Origin: Halomonas campaniensis
Lineage (GTDB): Bacteria; Pseudomonadota; Gammaproteobacteria; Pseudomonadales; Halomonadaceae
Length of the DNA: 32,289 nt
Direction of reading: 5' to 3'
NCBI RefSeq assembly: GCF_002211105.1
Contig: NZ_JPUA01000024.1
Location: 1 to 32,289, forward strand
Below are positions 1-8,043 of this stretch, piece after piece. The position numbers were made by a program, and so were the translations under genes. Numbering within the stretch: position 1 is the first letter of the stretch; each line of letters begins with the position of its first letter. Under the pieces are notes generated by a model. It made no database searches and had not been told where the DNA came from. It was given only the letters and a program-made list of their open reading frames with translations.

Positions 1-2
1 CC

Positions 3-728
3 GTCCCTGCCGCTACGTGGCGCGATGTGCAAATCGTCTTTATCTGCTCGCCGGGCAACCCCACCGGTGCGGTCACGCCCCTTAATGAATTTAAGCAGCT
101 GATTGCCCTCGCCGACGAACACGACTTTATTATCGCCTCGGACGAGTGCTACTCGGAGCTCTACCTCGACGAAGCCGCCCCACCGCCTGGGCTGCTGCAA
201 GCCTGCGCCGAGCTGGGGCGTGATGATTACCGGCGCTGCGTGGTGTTTCACTCGCTCTCCAAACGCTCCAATCTACCGGGGCTGCGCTCGGGCTTTGTGG
301 CGGGGGATGCGGCACTGCTCACGCCGTTTAAGCGCTACCGCACCTACCACGGCTGCGCCATGTCGCTACCGCTGCAGCACGCCTCTATCGCCGCCTGGCA
401 GGATGAGCAGCACGTACGCGCCAACCGCAACGCCTACCGGGAGAAGTTCAGCGCGGTGACCGATGTACTTGCCCCGGTAATGGATTTTCCCGCGCCACAA
501 GCTAGCTTTTACCTATGGCCCGCCGTACCAGGTGGCGACGATATCGCCCTCACCCAGCGGCTATTTGCCGAGCAGCACGTGAGCGTACTGCCTGGCAGCC
601 TAATGGGACGCACGGGTGAAAATGGCGTTAACCCCGGCGCAGGACGTTTGCGCCTAGCGCTGGTGGCTGAATTAGCGCCCACCCTTGAAGCCGCCCAACG
701 AATTCGCCATCTCGTCGAGCGCGGTTAA
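3..728 (+). CDS. dapC: Succinyldiaminopimelate transaminase DapC (5' end outside window)
   Basis: PLP-dependent aminotransferase of fold type I that makes N-succinyl-L,L-diaminopimelate in the succinylase branch of lysine/DAP synthesis. The frame is open from base 3, so the true start lies upstream; the GTG at 27 is internal. Visible family features are the SPGNPTG segment, the DECYSEL stretch around the cofactor-binding aspartate, and SLSKRSNLPGLRSGF with the likely Schiff-base lysine and phosphate-binding arginine. About 240 residues of the usual ~400 are present. Its place directly ahead of dapD and dapE supports DapC over other class I aminotransferases. Confidence 0.9.
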   Translation, partial: VPAATWRDVQIVFICSPGNPTGAVTPLNEFKQLIALADEHDFIIASDECYSELYLDEAAPPPGLLQACAELGRDDYRRCVVFHSLSKRSNLPGLRSGFVAGDAALLTPFKRYRTYHGCAMSLPLQHASIAAWQDEQHVRANRNAYREKFSAVTDVLAPVMDFPAPQASFYLWPAVPGGDDIALTQRLFAEQHVSVLPGSLMGRTGENGVNPGAGRLRLALVAELAPTLEAAQRIRHLVERG

Positions 729-763
729 CAACATTCTCTGGCTCAACATTCTCAGGAGGTCGT

Positions 764-1108
764 ATGCTGACGCTGTATATCATCGATAACTGCGATACCT
801 GCCGCAAAGCGCGTAAAGCGTTAGATGAGAAAGCACTGCTGTATAAAACCCACGATCTGCACAAAGATGGTCTCTCCGCTGCACTGCTGGAGCATATTTT
901 ACATCGCGTACCGCTTGTGGAAGTCATTAACAAGCGCAGCAAAACCTGGCGCGAACTCTCTGATGAAGAGAAAGATTACGACGCCAATTCCGCCCGCCAG
1001 CTACTGATGAAATACCCTACGCTGCTTAAGCGACCGCTGCTGGAAAAAGACGATGGCACCATTGTAGTCGGCTACCGCGACGGCGATTACGACAAGCTAA
1101 GCGGCTAA
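764..1108 (+). CDS. ArsC/Spx-like (YffB-type) protein
   Basis: A 114-residue thioredoxin-fold protein of the ArsC/Spx superfamily. The N-terminus reads LYIIDNCDTCRKARKAL, with a CDTC motif (C11 and C14) where arsenate reductases and Spx carry their reactive cysteine; a PTLLKRPLLE segment lies near residues 87-96, as in this family. The start has a strong AGGAGG ribosome site about 7 bases upstream. In many gammaproteobacteria such a gene sits between dapC and dapD, as here. The substrate is unknown; the family name alone does not make it an arsenate reductase. Confidence 0.85.
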   Translation: MLTLYIIDNCDTCRKARKALDEKALLYKTHDLHKDGLSAALLEHILHRVPLVEVINKRSKTWRELSDEEKDYDANSARQLLMKYPTLLKRPLLEKDDGTIVVGYRDGDYDKLSG

Positions 1109-1179
1109 CGTTACAAGGCCCTAGGCAATCAGGCTCTTTTTTCCAACCTTCACTTCCCAACACGACAGGACAACTTCTT

Positions 1180-2205
1180 ATGCTGAGCTTTGCGCTTGGA
1201 ATCGGCACCCAAAACACCCAGGGCGACTGGCTGGAGATCTACTACCCGGCGCCACTGCTCAACCCACCCGCAAGCCTAGTGGAAGCCGCTAAGCAGGCCC
1301 TGGATGCCCCCCAAGGCAACGCCGCCATCAGCTTTTTACCCGAAGACTGCACCCGCCTGGCTAAAGCGTTAGAAGCCGCGGGGCACTCCGCCCAGGCAGA
1401 GCTCGCCGAAGCGCTCTCTGCCAGCCAGCGCCCGCTGGTCGCCATGTTCCTGGAGAGCGACGAAGCGCCACAAACCGCGCCCGAGGTGTATCTAAAACTG
1501 CATCTGCTGTCCCACCGACTGGTCAAACCTCACGGCCTTGACCTCACCGGCATGTTTGGCCTGCTGCGCAATATTGCCTGGACCAACGAAGGCGCCATCG
1601 ATATCGAAGAACTGCCTACACGCCGCCTGAAAGCCCGCATGGCCGGCCGTGCGCTGTCCGTCGACTGTGTCGATAAATTCCCCAAAATGACTGACTACGT
1701 GGTACCCACCGGCATCCGTATTGCCGACACCGCCCGCGTACGCCTGGGTGCTTACCTGGGCGAAGGCACGACCGTGATGCACGAAGGCTTCGTCAACTTC
1801 AATGCGGGCGCCGAAGGCCCCGGCATGATCGAAGGCCGGATCTCTGCCGGCGTCGTGGTCGGCAAAGGCTCAGACTTGGGCGGCGGTTGCTCCACCATGG
1901 GCACCCTCTCCGGCGGCGGCAATATCGTGATCAAAGTGGGCGAAGGCTGCCTGATCGGCGCCAACGCGGGCATCGGCATTCCCCTGGGTGATCGCTGCAC
2001 GGTGGAAGCAGGGCTCTACATCACTGCAGGCTCCAAAGTCGCGCTGCTGGATGATCAAGGCCAAGTGGTGAAGACCGTCGCTGCACGCGAACTGGCCGGC
2101 CAAGACGACCAGCTGTGGCGCCGCAACTCCCAGAGTGGCCGCATTGAGTGCCTGACCAATAAAAGTGCCATCGCCCTGAACGAGGCACTGCATGCCCACA
2201 ACTGA
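1180..2205 (+). CDS. dapD: Tetrahydrodipicolinate N-succinyltransferase DapD
   Basis: Transfers succinyl from succinyl-CoA to tetrahydrodipicolinate, the step before DapC. At 341 residues it is the long form seen in pseudomonads and relatives rather than the ~274-residue E. coli form. The C-terminal half shows the glycine-rich hexapeptide pattern of a left-handed beta-helix (roughly residues 180-300, with repeated short G-x-x-x turns such as [11 protein letters not shown] and [13 protein letters not shown]). The 3' end overlaps the dapE start by 14 bases, so the two are probably translationally coupled. Confidence 0.93.
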   Translation: MLSFALGIGTQNTQGDWLEIYYPAPLLNPPASLVEAAKQALDAPQGNAAISFLPEDCTRLAKALEAAGHSAQAELAEALSASQRPLVAMFLESDEAPQTAPEVYLKLHLLSHRLVKPHGLDLTGMFGLLRNIAWTNEGAIDIEELPTRRLKARMAGRALSVDCVDKFPKMTDYVVPTGIRIADTARVRLGAYLGEGTTVMHEGFVNFNAGAEGPGMIEGRISAGVVVGKGSDLGGGCSTMGTLSGGGNIVIKVGEGCLIGANAGIGIPLGDRCTVEAGLYITAGSKVALLDDQGQVVKTVAARELAGQDDQLWRRNSQSGRIECLTNKSAIALNEALHAHN

Positions 2206-3364
2206 GCCTGAAGGAGTGTCACCAACGCTCACGCTCGCTTTTGAGCTGCTCAGCCGGGCCTCGGTAACGCCGGACGACGAAGGCTGCCAGGAACTCATGA
2301 TCGAGCGCTTAGCGGCGCTCGATTTTCATATTGAGCGGCTGCCGTTTGGCGACGTGAAAAATTTCTGGGCGGTGCGCGGCCATCACGGCCCAGTGGTGGC
2401 CTTTGCCGGCCACACCGACGTAGTGCCTACCGGCCCCTATACCAACTGGCAGTACCCTCCGTTTGAGCCCTGTATCGATGATGAGGGCATGTTGTGCGGG
2501 CGTGGCGCGGCGGACATGAAGGGCAGCCTGGCCTCAATGCTGACCGCCGTTGAGCGCTTTGTGGCCAACCATCCGGATCATGATGGCCGTATTGCCTTTT
2601 TGATCACCTCCGATGAGGAAGGCCCGGCAGTCGACGGCACTCGCGCGGTGGTCGAGCACCTGCGCGAGCGTAATGAGCGCCTCGACTACTGCATTGTCGG
2701 CGAACCCTCCTCGACCACTTACCTTGGCGATGCGATCAAAAACGGTCGACGCGGCTCACTGGGCGCTACGCTGCACATTAAAGGTGTGCAGGGTCACGTG
2801 GCCTATCCGCATTTAGCGCGCAACCCCATCCACCAGGCGATGCCCGCGCTGGATGCGTTAGTCAACGAGCACTGGGACGCGGGCAATGACTTTTTCCCCG
2901 CCACCAGCTTTCAGATTTCCAACCTGCGGGCCGGCACTGGCGCCACCAACGTTATTCCTGGCGATGTGGAAGTGGTGTTTAACTTTCGCTTCTCTACCGA
3001 GGTGACCTCTGATGAGCTCAAAGCGCGCACGGAGGCCATTCTAGACCGGCATGGATTGGAGTATCAGGTAGACTGGACGCTCAACGGTGAGCCATTTTTA
3101 ACCGCAGAAGGCGCGCTGGTTGACGCCGCCATTAAAGGCGTCGAAGCGGTAACCGGCAAGCGCCCGGCGCTCTCCACCAGCGGCGGCACCTCGGATGGCC
3201 GCTTTATTGCCACCCTGGGTGCTCAAGTGGTTGAATTGGGCCCGCTCAACGACACTATCCACAAGGTCAATGAGCGCGTTCGCGCCAGCGACCTGGACGA
3301 CTTAAGCCGGATTTACGAAGCAACGCTGCAAGCGCTGCTCTGCTCCGGCGAGGTAAACCTATGA
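2192..3364 (+). CDS. dapE: Succinyl-diaminopimelate desuccinylase DapE
   Basis: Zinc-dependent M20-family amidohydrolase that releases succinate from N-succinyl-DAP. The expected metal and catalytic residues are visible: H74 and D76 in GHTDV, D108 in RGAADMKG, E142/E143 in TSDEEGP, E171 in VGEPSS, and a late histidine in DTIHKVNE. At 390 residues it is slightly longer than usual (about 375-380). A GTG start at 2216 would give a more typical N-terminus, but the ATG at 2192 has a GAGG ribosome site and was kept. The 3' end overlaps the next gene. Confidence 0.93.
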   Translation: MPTTEPEGVSPTLTLAFELLSRASVTPDDEGCQELMIERLAALDFHIERLPFGDVKNFWAVRGHHGPVVAFAGHTDVVPTGPYTNWQYPPFEPCIDDEGMLCGRGAADMKGSLASMLTAVERFVANHPDHDGRIAFLITSDEEGPAVDGTRAVVEHLRERNERLDYCIVGEPSSTTYLGDAIKNGRRGSLGATLHIKGVQGHVAYPHLARNPIHQAMPALDALVNEHWDAGNDFFPATSFQISNLRAGTGATNVIPGDVEVVFNFRFSTEVTSDELKARTEAILDRHGLEYQVDWTLNGEPFLTAEGALVDAAIKGVEAVTGKRPALSTSGGTSDGRFIATLGAQVVELGPLNDTIHKVNERVRASDLDDLSRIYEATLQALLCSGEVNL

Positions 3365-3750
3365 TGGAGCGTTACCCCGATATAGAGATTTACCTGGCCA
3401 GCGTATCGCTCGATGCGCTCAATGAGTGGTTAAAAAGTACACTGATCGCACCACCGCTTAGCCCAGCGGGTAAAGGCAAATGGCAAACCCGCGGCCAATA
3501 CCAGGGCGACTGCGTGCCGGTACTGCTGGTCGATAAAGCCGCTGATGGCTTTGCCAGTCTCTGGTTTGATAGCAACCATACCCCCTGGATGACCGACCAA
3601 GAGTGTGCCCAACAGGCCGCGGAAGCGTTGCAAACAGAGGTGCGCTGCTCTCTAGGCGGCTGGCACCCCGGCGATGACCCTGACCGTTTCTGGCAGGTGC
3701 TGCCCGGCGGTAAGGAGGGTGCAATAGAGTGGCCCGACTCAGGGCGTTAA
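3361..3750 (+). CDS. Hypothetical protein after dapE
   Basis: A 129-residue soluble protein that I do not recognise. It begins on an ATG overlapping the dapE stop (ATGATG across 3361-3366), so it is very probably the last gene of the dap operon. It is tryptophan-rich and acidic (several W/D/P clusters such as DSNHTPWMT and [13 protein letters not shown]), with no signal peptide or membrane segment. A strong hairpin terminator follows 18 bases after its stop. Its link to lysine synthesis is inferred from position only. Confidence 0.75.
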   Translation: MMERYPDIEIYLASVSLDALNEWLKSTLIAPPLSPAGKGKWQTRGQYQGDCVPVLLVDKAADGFASLWFDSNHTPWMTDQECAQQAAEALQTEVRCSLGGWHPGDDPDRFWQVLPGGKEGAIEWPDSGR

Positions 3751-3767
3751 TCGGGCGCTTTAACGAC

Positions 3768-3794
3768 AACGACCCCGCCAAGGCGGGGTCGTTT
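3768..3794 (+). terminator. Hairpin terminator of the dap operon
   Basis: Perfect 12-base inverted repeat (3768-3779 against 3782-3793, GC-rich core CCCCGCC/GGCGGGG) with a very tight loop, followed by TTTG. It lies between the last dap-operon gene and the oppositely directed cold-shock-domain gene, so it may act on both. Confidence 0.8.
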
Positions 3795-3828
3795 GCTATC
3801 CAACTAACCATTTAGCTAGCCGTAAGGC

Positions 3829-4368
3829 TCACTCAATAATACTGACATCGTCGGCCTGCAAACCACGCTCATTTTTTATCACGTGATAACGCACGATTTG
3901 GCCTTCTGCCAGCATTCGCGGCCCACGGCCCCGAATGGCCCGGAAGTGTACAAACACGTCTTCGCCATTATCGCGGGTAATAAAACCGTAGCCTTTGTTG
4001 GTGTTGAACCACTTCACTTCACCCTCTTCACGGCCATCGTTAGGATCGATGATATCTTCTTCCTCATCATCGTCCAACGGAGCGGCTGCCTGGGGCTGGC
4101 GTGATGTTGGCTTGGCATGAGCCACCGGCGCCACCACGATCGAGGGCGCAAAAGCAGCAGACGCTAATGTGCCAATCCACAGAACAATAAAACTACCTAT
4201 AGCAACGGCAATATAGACACCGCTAACTCCACTGATTGCCAGCTCGGCCATCCACAGCTCGGCGAGGGCACTATCGGTTAAATGAACAATCCCCGCCAGC
4301 AAAAGTGGCGTGGGGGCGGCAAGTAATACACTGATTAAGAAACAGCGAAACACAACTTTTGGGTTCAT
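3829..4368 (-). CDS. Membrane protein with C-terminal cold-shock domain
   Basis: A 179-residue two-part protein. Residues 8-29 and about 47-73 are hydrophobic and look like two membrane segments; an acidic linker follows (residues 99-117, DDDEEED...). The C-terminal 64 residues are a cold-shock domain with RNP1 (KGYGFI, 125-130) and RNP2 (VFVHF, 138-142), the nucleic-acid-binding motifs of CspA. Free CspA-type proteins are about 70 residues, so this one would tether an RNA/ssDNA-binding domain to the inner membrane on its cytoplasmic side. Its role is unknown. It is transcribed alone, convergent with the dap operon. Confidence 0.88.
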   Translation of the reverse strand: MNPKVVFRCFLISVLLAAPTPLLLAGIVHLTDSALAELWMAELAISGVSGVYIAVAIGSFIVLWIGTLASAAFAPSIVVAPVAHAKPTSRQPQAAAPLDDDEEEDIIDPNDGREEGEVKWFNTNKGYGFITRDNGEDVFVHFRAIRGRGPRMLAEGQIVRYHVIKNERGLQADDVSIIE

Positions 4369-4480
4369 AGAAAAAAAAAGCTCTCTTGTTGTATGGGTAA
4401 CAGACGAAGGACAATACCGGCACTATCAGGCCCATTCCCAATAGCACTGGCATACTACTACATAAGGTTGCAATGATATC

Positions 4481-4729
4481 ATGACCCACGAATTATCGCC
4501 TGCTGACCTGGCTCAACGCCTTGAATCTTTAGAGAGCCGACTCGCCCACCAAGAGCACTGGCTGGACACCCTGGATCAAGCCGTGGTTCAGCAGGAGCGG
4601 CGCCTGGACAAACTGGAGCAGCTCAGCGGCCTGATGCGCGAACGCCTACGTGAGCAGCACCAGGCACTTCAGGCAAGCGACCCCCAGGGCGGTCAGCGCC
4701 CCGAGGATAATGTGCCGCCCCACTACTGA
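4481..4729 (+). CDS. slyX: SlyX family protein
   Basis: An 82-residue protein that is mostly one coiled coil (heptad-like LAQRLESLESRLAHQEHWLDTLDQAVVQQERRLDKLEQL) with a proline-containing, polar tail ending PPHY, the classic SlyX layout and length. The molecular function of SlyX is not established. The ribosome site is weak. Divergent from the cold-shock-domain gene, with about 110 bases between. Confidence 0.9.
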   Translation: MTHELSPADLAQRLESLESRLAHQEHWLDTLDQAVVQQERRLDKLEQLSGLMRERLREQHQALQASDPQGGQRPEDNVPPHY

Positions 4730-4802
4730 GCTAACAGAAGCCTTGATCGATAGTCCCCGATGCGACTAATTGATTAGCCGCCAGCCACTAGTTTCCGATA
4801 AC

Positions 4803-5588
4803 TTAGTTAGCTGCAACAACGCTCGCAGGATCGCTGCTCTCCAGCCCAAAGGCGTCTGCCACGGCCTGGTAAGTGACTTGACCCGCATGTACGTTCAGGC
4901 CCGGCAGGAAGTGCGGGTCGTCTCTTAGCGCCTGCTGCCAGCCTTTATCCGCCAGGGCGAGCACAAAGGGCAGCGTGGCGTTGGTCAGCCCCTGGGTGGA
5001 CGTACGCGCCACCGCGCCGGGCATATTGGCGACACAGTAGTGCACCACCCCATCGACGATATAGGTCGGCTCGGCGTGGGTGGTGGGCTTGCTGGTTTCA
5101 AAACAGCCGCCCTGGTCGATGGCCACATCGACCAGTACACTGCCGGGCTTCATATCGGCCAGCATGCTGCGCGTAATCAATTTTGGCGCTGCGGCGCCGG
5201 GCACCAGCACCGCACCAATGATCATATCCGACTCGCGGGTGGCCGTTTCCAGGGCGTCTGCGGTGGAGTAAACCGTTTTGATGCGGCCCTGATAGCGGTC
5301 ATCCAGCACTTCCAATCGCGCTATCGACTTATCCAGAATAGTGACCTCTGCGCCTAACCCCAACGCCATACGGGCAGCGTTTTCGCCCACCACACCGCCA
5401 CCAATCACGGTAACCTTACCCGGCGCCACGCCCGGCACACCGGGCAACAGCACACCTGCACCGCCCTGAGCCTTCTCCAGGCTATGAGCCCCTGCTTGCA
5501 CCGCCATTCGCCCGGCTACGGTGCTCATAGGGGCCAGAAGCGGTAAGCCGCCGCGGGCATCGGTAATGGTTTCATAGGCGATACAGGT
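4803..5588 (-). pseudogene. ald: Alanine dehydrogenase, 3' part, split by the prophage
   Basis: NAD-dependent alanine dehydrogenase (alanine to pyruvate plus ammonia). The frame continues upstream of the ATG at 5526-5528, reading [21 protein letters not shown], which is conserved Ald sequence, and loses similarity at about 5588. Present are the nucleotide-binding [10 protein letters not shown] motif and the C-terminal half through [16 protein letters not shown] and the end. The family is about 370 residues; here about 260 remain and the N-terminal ~115 are missing. The 5' part is expected beyond the right end of the prophage, outside this window. The fragment has no start or promoter of its own, so the enzyme is presumably lost in this lysogen. 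Confidence 0.88.
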
Positions 5589-5620
5589 TGTGTGGGGACA
5601 TTTAGTCTGAGAAACCTGGG

Positions 5621-5650
5621 TTAATGTGAGTTGATGCGAGTTGATGTGCG
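5621..5650 (+). repeat. Three tandem 10-base repeats near the phage left end
   Basis: Units start at 5621, 5631 and 5641 and fit TTRATGYGMG. They lie 32-61 bases from the presumed phage end. Other repeated pieces in this gene-free 219-base stretch are TGTGGG at 5591 and 5674, each followed closely by ATTT, and ATTTGCG at 5681 and 5713. An imperfect inverted repeat (GCGAA...GGC, 5717-5729, against 5745-5754) is also present. Mu transposase binds several sites at each end, so these are candidates for such sites; that role is inference. Confidence 0.5.
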
Positions 5651-5785
5651 CTCAAAGCAGCAATGGCGGGGCTTGTGGGCATTTGCGGCGCGCTGAAACG
5701 AGCACCGCTATGATTTGCGAAATTTTGGCGAAGCAAGCGGTAACGCCAATTCGCGACAGATGAAGTGATAAACGCCTAGCAGGGA

Positions 5786-5818
5786 TTAAACGGCGTTTAA
5801 AAAATGGTTAAACGCCCC
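5786..5818 (+). repeat. 11-base TTAA iteron array 1 (beside repressor 3' end)
   Basis: TTAA occurs at 5786, 5797 and 5808, each exactly 11 bases apart. The units fit TTAAMC plus five mostly G/C bases; the middle unit is A-rich instead. The third unit contains the stop codon of the leftward repressor gene. Same pattern as the arrays at 15121, 25125, 27772 and 30491. Confidence 0.6.
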
Positions 5819-6413
5819 GCCGTCTCTTCGCTATTTTATACGCTGCGCGGGCAGAAGTAACGATGGCGCGAAGCTCCTCCTCTTCAAACAGCAACATCTC
5901 CACAGGGTCGTCGTTCGTAGCGGCTCTCAGTATATTGACGCTTCTTTCGAGCACCGCTTCTCGCATACCAAGATCGTCTGGCACCAGCTCATAAAGCGGG
6001 CCTACAAGCCTTGCATAGATCGTATTTGGGATCGGCGAAGGCTGCTCCTGCTCGCTTGCAGCCCGCTCCACGTCTGCTTTATGCGCATATGCAAAGTATG
6101 CGTCCAGCTCCTCAACTCGCACTGGCTCCTTGTCAGCTGCTCTACCGTACTCAACGACCATTGGCCCTTCACCGGTTGCCAGCCACTCCAACGAAATGCC
6201 CGCCGCACTGGCCATTTTTATTAGCCTTGAACGAGACGGGTCAGACTCTCCGCGCCTCCACTTGCTCAACACAGACGTGGATACACCTGCTATTTCAGCC
6301 ATTTTTGTGGATCCACCAACCCTGTTTATGGCAATGGCAACCCTCTCACCGAAAGCGTCAACCTTCTCGGCCTGAACATTGACCTGATCGTTAGCAGAAG
6401 TTTGACGCGTCAT
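5808..6413 (-). CDS. Phage repressor (XRE-type HTH)
   Basis: A 201-residue protein with an N-terminal lambda-type helix-turn-helix (about residues 36-55, TKMAEIAGVSTSVLSKWRRG) followed by RLIKMASAAGISLEWLATGEGPM, the usual layout of CI/Mu-c-like repressor DNA-binding domains. The C-terminal half is not an S24 peptidase; I see no LexA-type Ser-Lys pair, so RecA-driven self-cleavage is not expected. A TTG at 6425 would add four residues, but the ATG at 6413 has GGGTG six bases upstream and was chosen. Position next to the left end, divergent from ner, matches the immunity repressor of Mu-like phages. Confidence 0.85.
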   Translation of the reverse strand: MTRQTSANDQVNVQAEKVDAFGERVAIAINRVGGSTKMAEIAGVSTSVLSKWRRGESDPSRSRLIKMASAAGISLEWLATGEGPMVVEYGRAADKEPVRVEELDAYFAYAHKADVERAASEQEQPSPIPNTIYARLVGPLYELVPDDLGMREAVLERSVNILRAATNDDPVEMLLFEEEELRAIVTSARAAYKIAKRRRGV

Positions 6414-6458
6414 AGTTACACCCAAGTAATTGATCCCATTATCTTCTTTGACTTATTG

Positions 6459-6524
6459 CCACGTTTTTACAGCCATGCCTAACGTTGACCTCCATTAACG
6501 TGGTTGACGTATCCACGTTCGTGG
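6459..6524. promoter_or_regulatory. Early operator region with repeated CCACGTT sites
   Basis: The 161-base gap between repressor and ner holds CCACGTT at 6459 (+), its complement AACGTGG at 6497, and CCACGTTCGTGG at 6513-6524, which is nearly palindromic. A fourth copy, CCACGTT at 6940, lies between ner and the next gene. Repeated dyad sites between divergent repressor and ner genes are what repressor and Ner operators look like in Mu-like phages. Which protein binds which site cannot be told from sequence. Confidence 0.55.
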
Positions 6525-6533
6525 CGATATATT
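6504..6533 (+). promoter_or_regulatory. Early promoter (Pe-like)
   Basis: TTGACG (6504-6509), an 18-base spacer and TATATT (6528-6533) form a good sigma-70 promoter pointing at ner. The palindromic CCACGTTCGTGG operator candidate lies inside the spacer, so binding there would block RNA polymerase directly. This is the expected place for the promoter of the ner-A-B transcript. Confidence 0.6.
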
Positions 6534-6574
6534 GATTCATGTAGTAACCCAATAGCAGCAAAGAGCCTTATGAC

Positions 6575-6871
6575 ATGAATGAAAAAAGCGCATCAAAAAA
6601 AGCCAGTCCCAAAGACTGGCATCGCGCCGACATCGTCGCCGCTGTCCGCAAAGCTGGCTGGTCATTACGAAAGCTCGCCAAGCATCACGGTTATGCCTGC
6701 GCCACCCAACTGACCGTAGCGCTTGATCGGCCTTGGCCAAAAGGCGAGCGGTTGATCGCCGAAGCAATCGGCACCGACGCCCAGACCATCTGGCCGAGTC
6801 GTTACGCGGACAAGGATACCACTGGTTCCAATAAACGGAACTGTCAGCAGGGGAACAGAAAAGCAGCATAG
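6575..6871 (+). CDS. ner: Ner-like DNA-binding regulator
   Basis: A 98-residue basic protein of the Ner/Nlp family. The core KDWHRADIVAAVRKAGWSLRKLAKHHGYACATQLTVALDRPWPKGERLIAEAIGTDAQTIWPSRY matches Mu Ner over almost its full length, including the IWPSRY end. In Mu, Ner binds the early operator and turns down both early and repressor transcription. About 20 extra residues follow the core. It is the first gene of the rightward early transcript. Confidence 0.92.
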   Translation: MNEKSASKKASPKDWHRADIVAAVRKAGWSLRKLAKHHGYACATQLTVALDRPWPKGERLIAEAIGTDAQTIWPSRYADKDTTGSNKRNCQQGNRKAA

Positions 6872-6975
6872 GTCGAACTCCAGTCATGTGCCACTTAGCG
6901 TAAGCCGCCGCTAATACAGCGACTAGATGCAAATTGGCGCCACGTTTGTAGCTACTGAACAAGGACACACTTCCA

Positions 6976-7452
6976 ATGACCCGTAAACGCTGGAAGCCGG
7001 TTCAACCCCACAGCTTGGAACACGCCACACGGCTGTGTGCCGACTACGCGCTGCATAAGCACAACCGCAGCGTGGCCCAGGTGGCCGACCTGGTCGGGGT
7101 GAGTGAATGGACGGTTTACAAATGGATTGCTGATGGCTGTATCCCTACCCGCCGCATTCGCCCGTTTGAGTTTGCGTGCGACGCCACCTTTATCACCCAG
7201 TGGATCGCCGGTAGTGCGCAGAAGTTAGTGATCGATATTCCAGCGGGAAAGAAGTGCAGCCAGAACGACTTAATGGATTTGCAAAATTGTTTAAACAAAG
7301 CGGTTGAATACCTCAGCCACTTCTACCGCGAACAGCGCGATGTAGACGGCACATTAGAGGGTGTTACCCAGGCGATTAAGCAACTCGCTAGCCACCGCGA
7401 AAACGTGCGCAAAGCCAACGCGCCAGAACTTGAACTGTTTGAAGGGGCATAA
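6976..7452 (+). CDS. Early protein with HTH motif
   Basis: A 158-residue protein. Residues about 32-60 (RSVAQVADLVGVSEWTVYKWIADGCIP) form a clear helix-turn-helix of the MerR/excisionase-like kind, followed by a longer helical region with no motif I can name. Proteins of this layout sit between ner and A in several Mu-like phages, but their role is not established. An AAGGA ribosome site lies upstream. A regulator of early transcription is the likely role, by inference. Confidence 0.8.
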   Translation: MTRKRWKPVQPHSLEHATRLCADYALHKHNRSVAQVADLVGVSEWTVYKWIADGCIPTRRIRPFEFACDATFITQWIAGSAQKLVIDIPAGKKCSQNDLMDLQNCLNKAVEYLSHFYREQRDVDGTLEGVTQAIKQLASHRENVRKANAPELELFEGA

Positions 7453-7455
7453 CCG

Positions 7456-7722
7456 ATGAGCGAATTAAAGCCGCAAGACAGCGTATTAGAGCAAATTCGC
7501 GCACTTATTGATTCGGCGCTGAAAGAGGGTAAGTGCGTGCAGCAACTCATGGACGAAGTGACTGAGTTGCTGCGCGACTTATCCAGCGATCCGCAAATGG
7601 TAACAACCGAGGTGGCCGCTCGTCAGGCTTGGTTAGCTTCCAGCCAAACCTTTAGCGCGGCCCATACCTTAAGCGGATTCATTGTTGCCTATGGCTGCGC
7701 CCTTAAGAGCGAGGGGAAGTGA
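7456..7722 (+). CDS. Small early protein, unknown
   Basis: An 88-residue, mostly helical protein starting four bases after the upstream stop. No motif recognised. A C-terminal hydrophobic stretch (HTLSGFIVAYGCAL) could be buried core or a weak membrane segment. Its last 20 bases overlap tail-to-tail with the leftward gene that ends at 7703. Confidence 0.65.
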   Translation: MSELKPQDSVLEQIRALIDSALKEGKCVQQLMDEVTELLRDLSSDPQMVTTEVAARQAWLASSQTFSAAHTLSGFIVAYGCALKSEGK

Positions 7723-7954
7723 TGTTATCTAACTTCTCCAGCGCCTTAACTGCGCGCAGCTTAATCAAGCTGTCCTGCTTTGCGTCCTCCTTCGTGGTTA
7801 CCAGGGCGTTTCGCAATGACTCTAGTGAGAGCGCTTCGCCTTTAGATAAGAGCTTCTCTACATGCTCGCCTACTGTGCCGTGCCAGAGCGCCTCGGCCGC
7901 ATCAGAAAACGTGTTTTTTCTTCCATCTAAAAAATCATCAATATCGTCTTTCAT
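7703..7954 (-). CDS. Small leftward gene inside the early operon
   Basis: An 83-residue helical, charged protein (starts MKDDIDDFLDGRKNTF) that I do not recognise. The start ATG at 7952-7954 has AGAGGA seven bases upstream, better than many genes here, and the composition is protein-like; the rightward frame across the same bases is serine/leucine-rich and looks like a shadow. If real, it is transcribed against the early operon from somewhere in 7955-8043, just ahead of the transposase gene. It could act as an antisense or regulatory element as well as a protein. Confidence 0.6.
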   Translation of the reverse strand: MKDDIDDFLDGRKNTFSDAAEALWHGTVGEHVEKLLSKGEALSLESLRNALVTTKEDAKQDSLIKLRAVKALEKLDNITSPRS

Positions 7955-7985
7955 GGGCGTTCCTCTAAGGATGGATTGGGTTTGG

Positions 7986-8017
7986 GTTGCACCTCTCAAT
8001 CTACCGCAGAGTGCAAC
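7986..8017. promoter_or_regulatory. Inverted repeat ahead of transposase A
   Basis: GTTGCAC (7986-7992) pairs with GTGCAAC (8011-8017), continued by TCT/AGA after a one-base bulge, leaving an 11-base loop. It lies 27 bases before the transposase start and 32 bases before the leftward gene start. It could be an operator for the leftward gene or an RNA hairpin in the early transcript. Confidence 0.4.
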
Positions 8018-8043
8018 GCCCGCCTATTCAAGGGGTGCCGCTC

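Noticed and set aside
3747..3765. TTAAT and TTAAC near the dap terminator as a possible host copy of the iterons
   Set aside because: The two are 13 bases apart, not 11, and have no further unit, so the pattern does not hold in this host gap.
4271..4489. Leftward 72-residue frame upstream of the cold-shock-domain gene
   Set aside because: Overlaps the real gene in another frame, covers its promoter region, and has no ribosome site or recognisable content.
5808..6413. LexA/S24-type self-cleaving repressor
   Set aside because: The C-terminal half shows no cleavage site or Ser-Lys catalytic pattern of that family.
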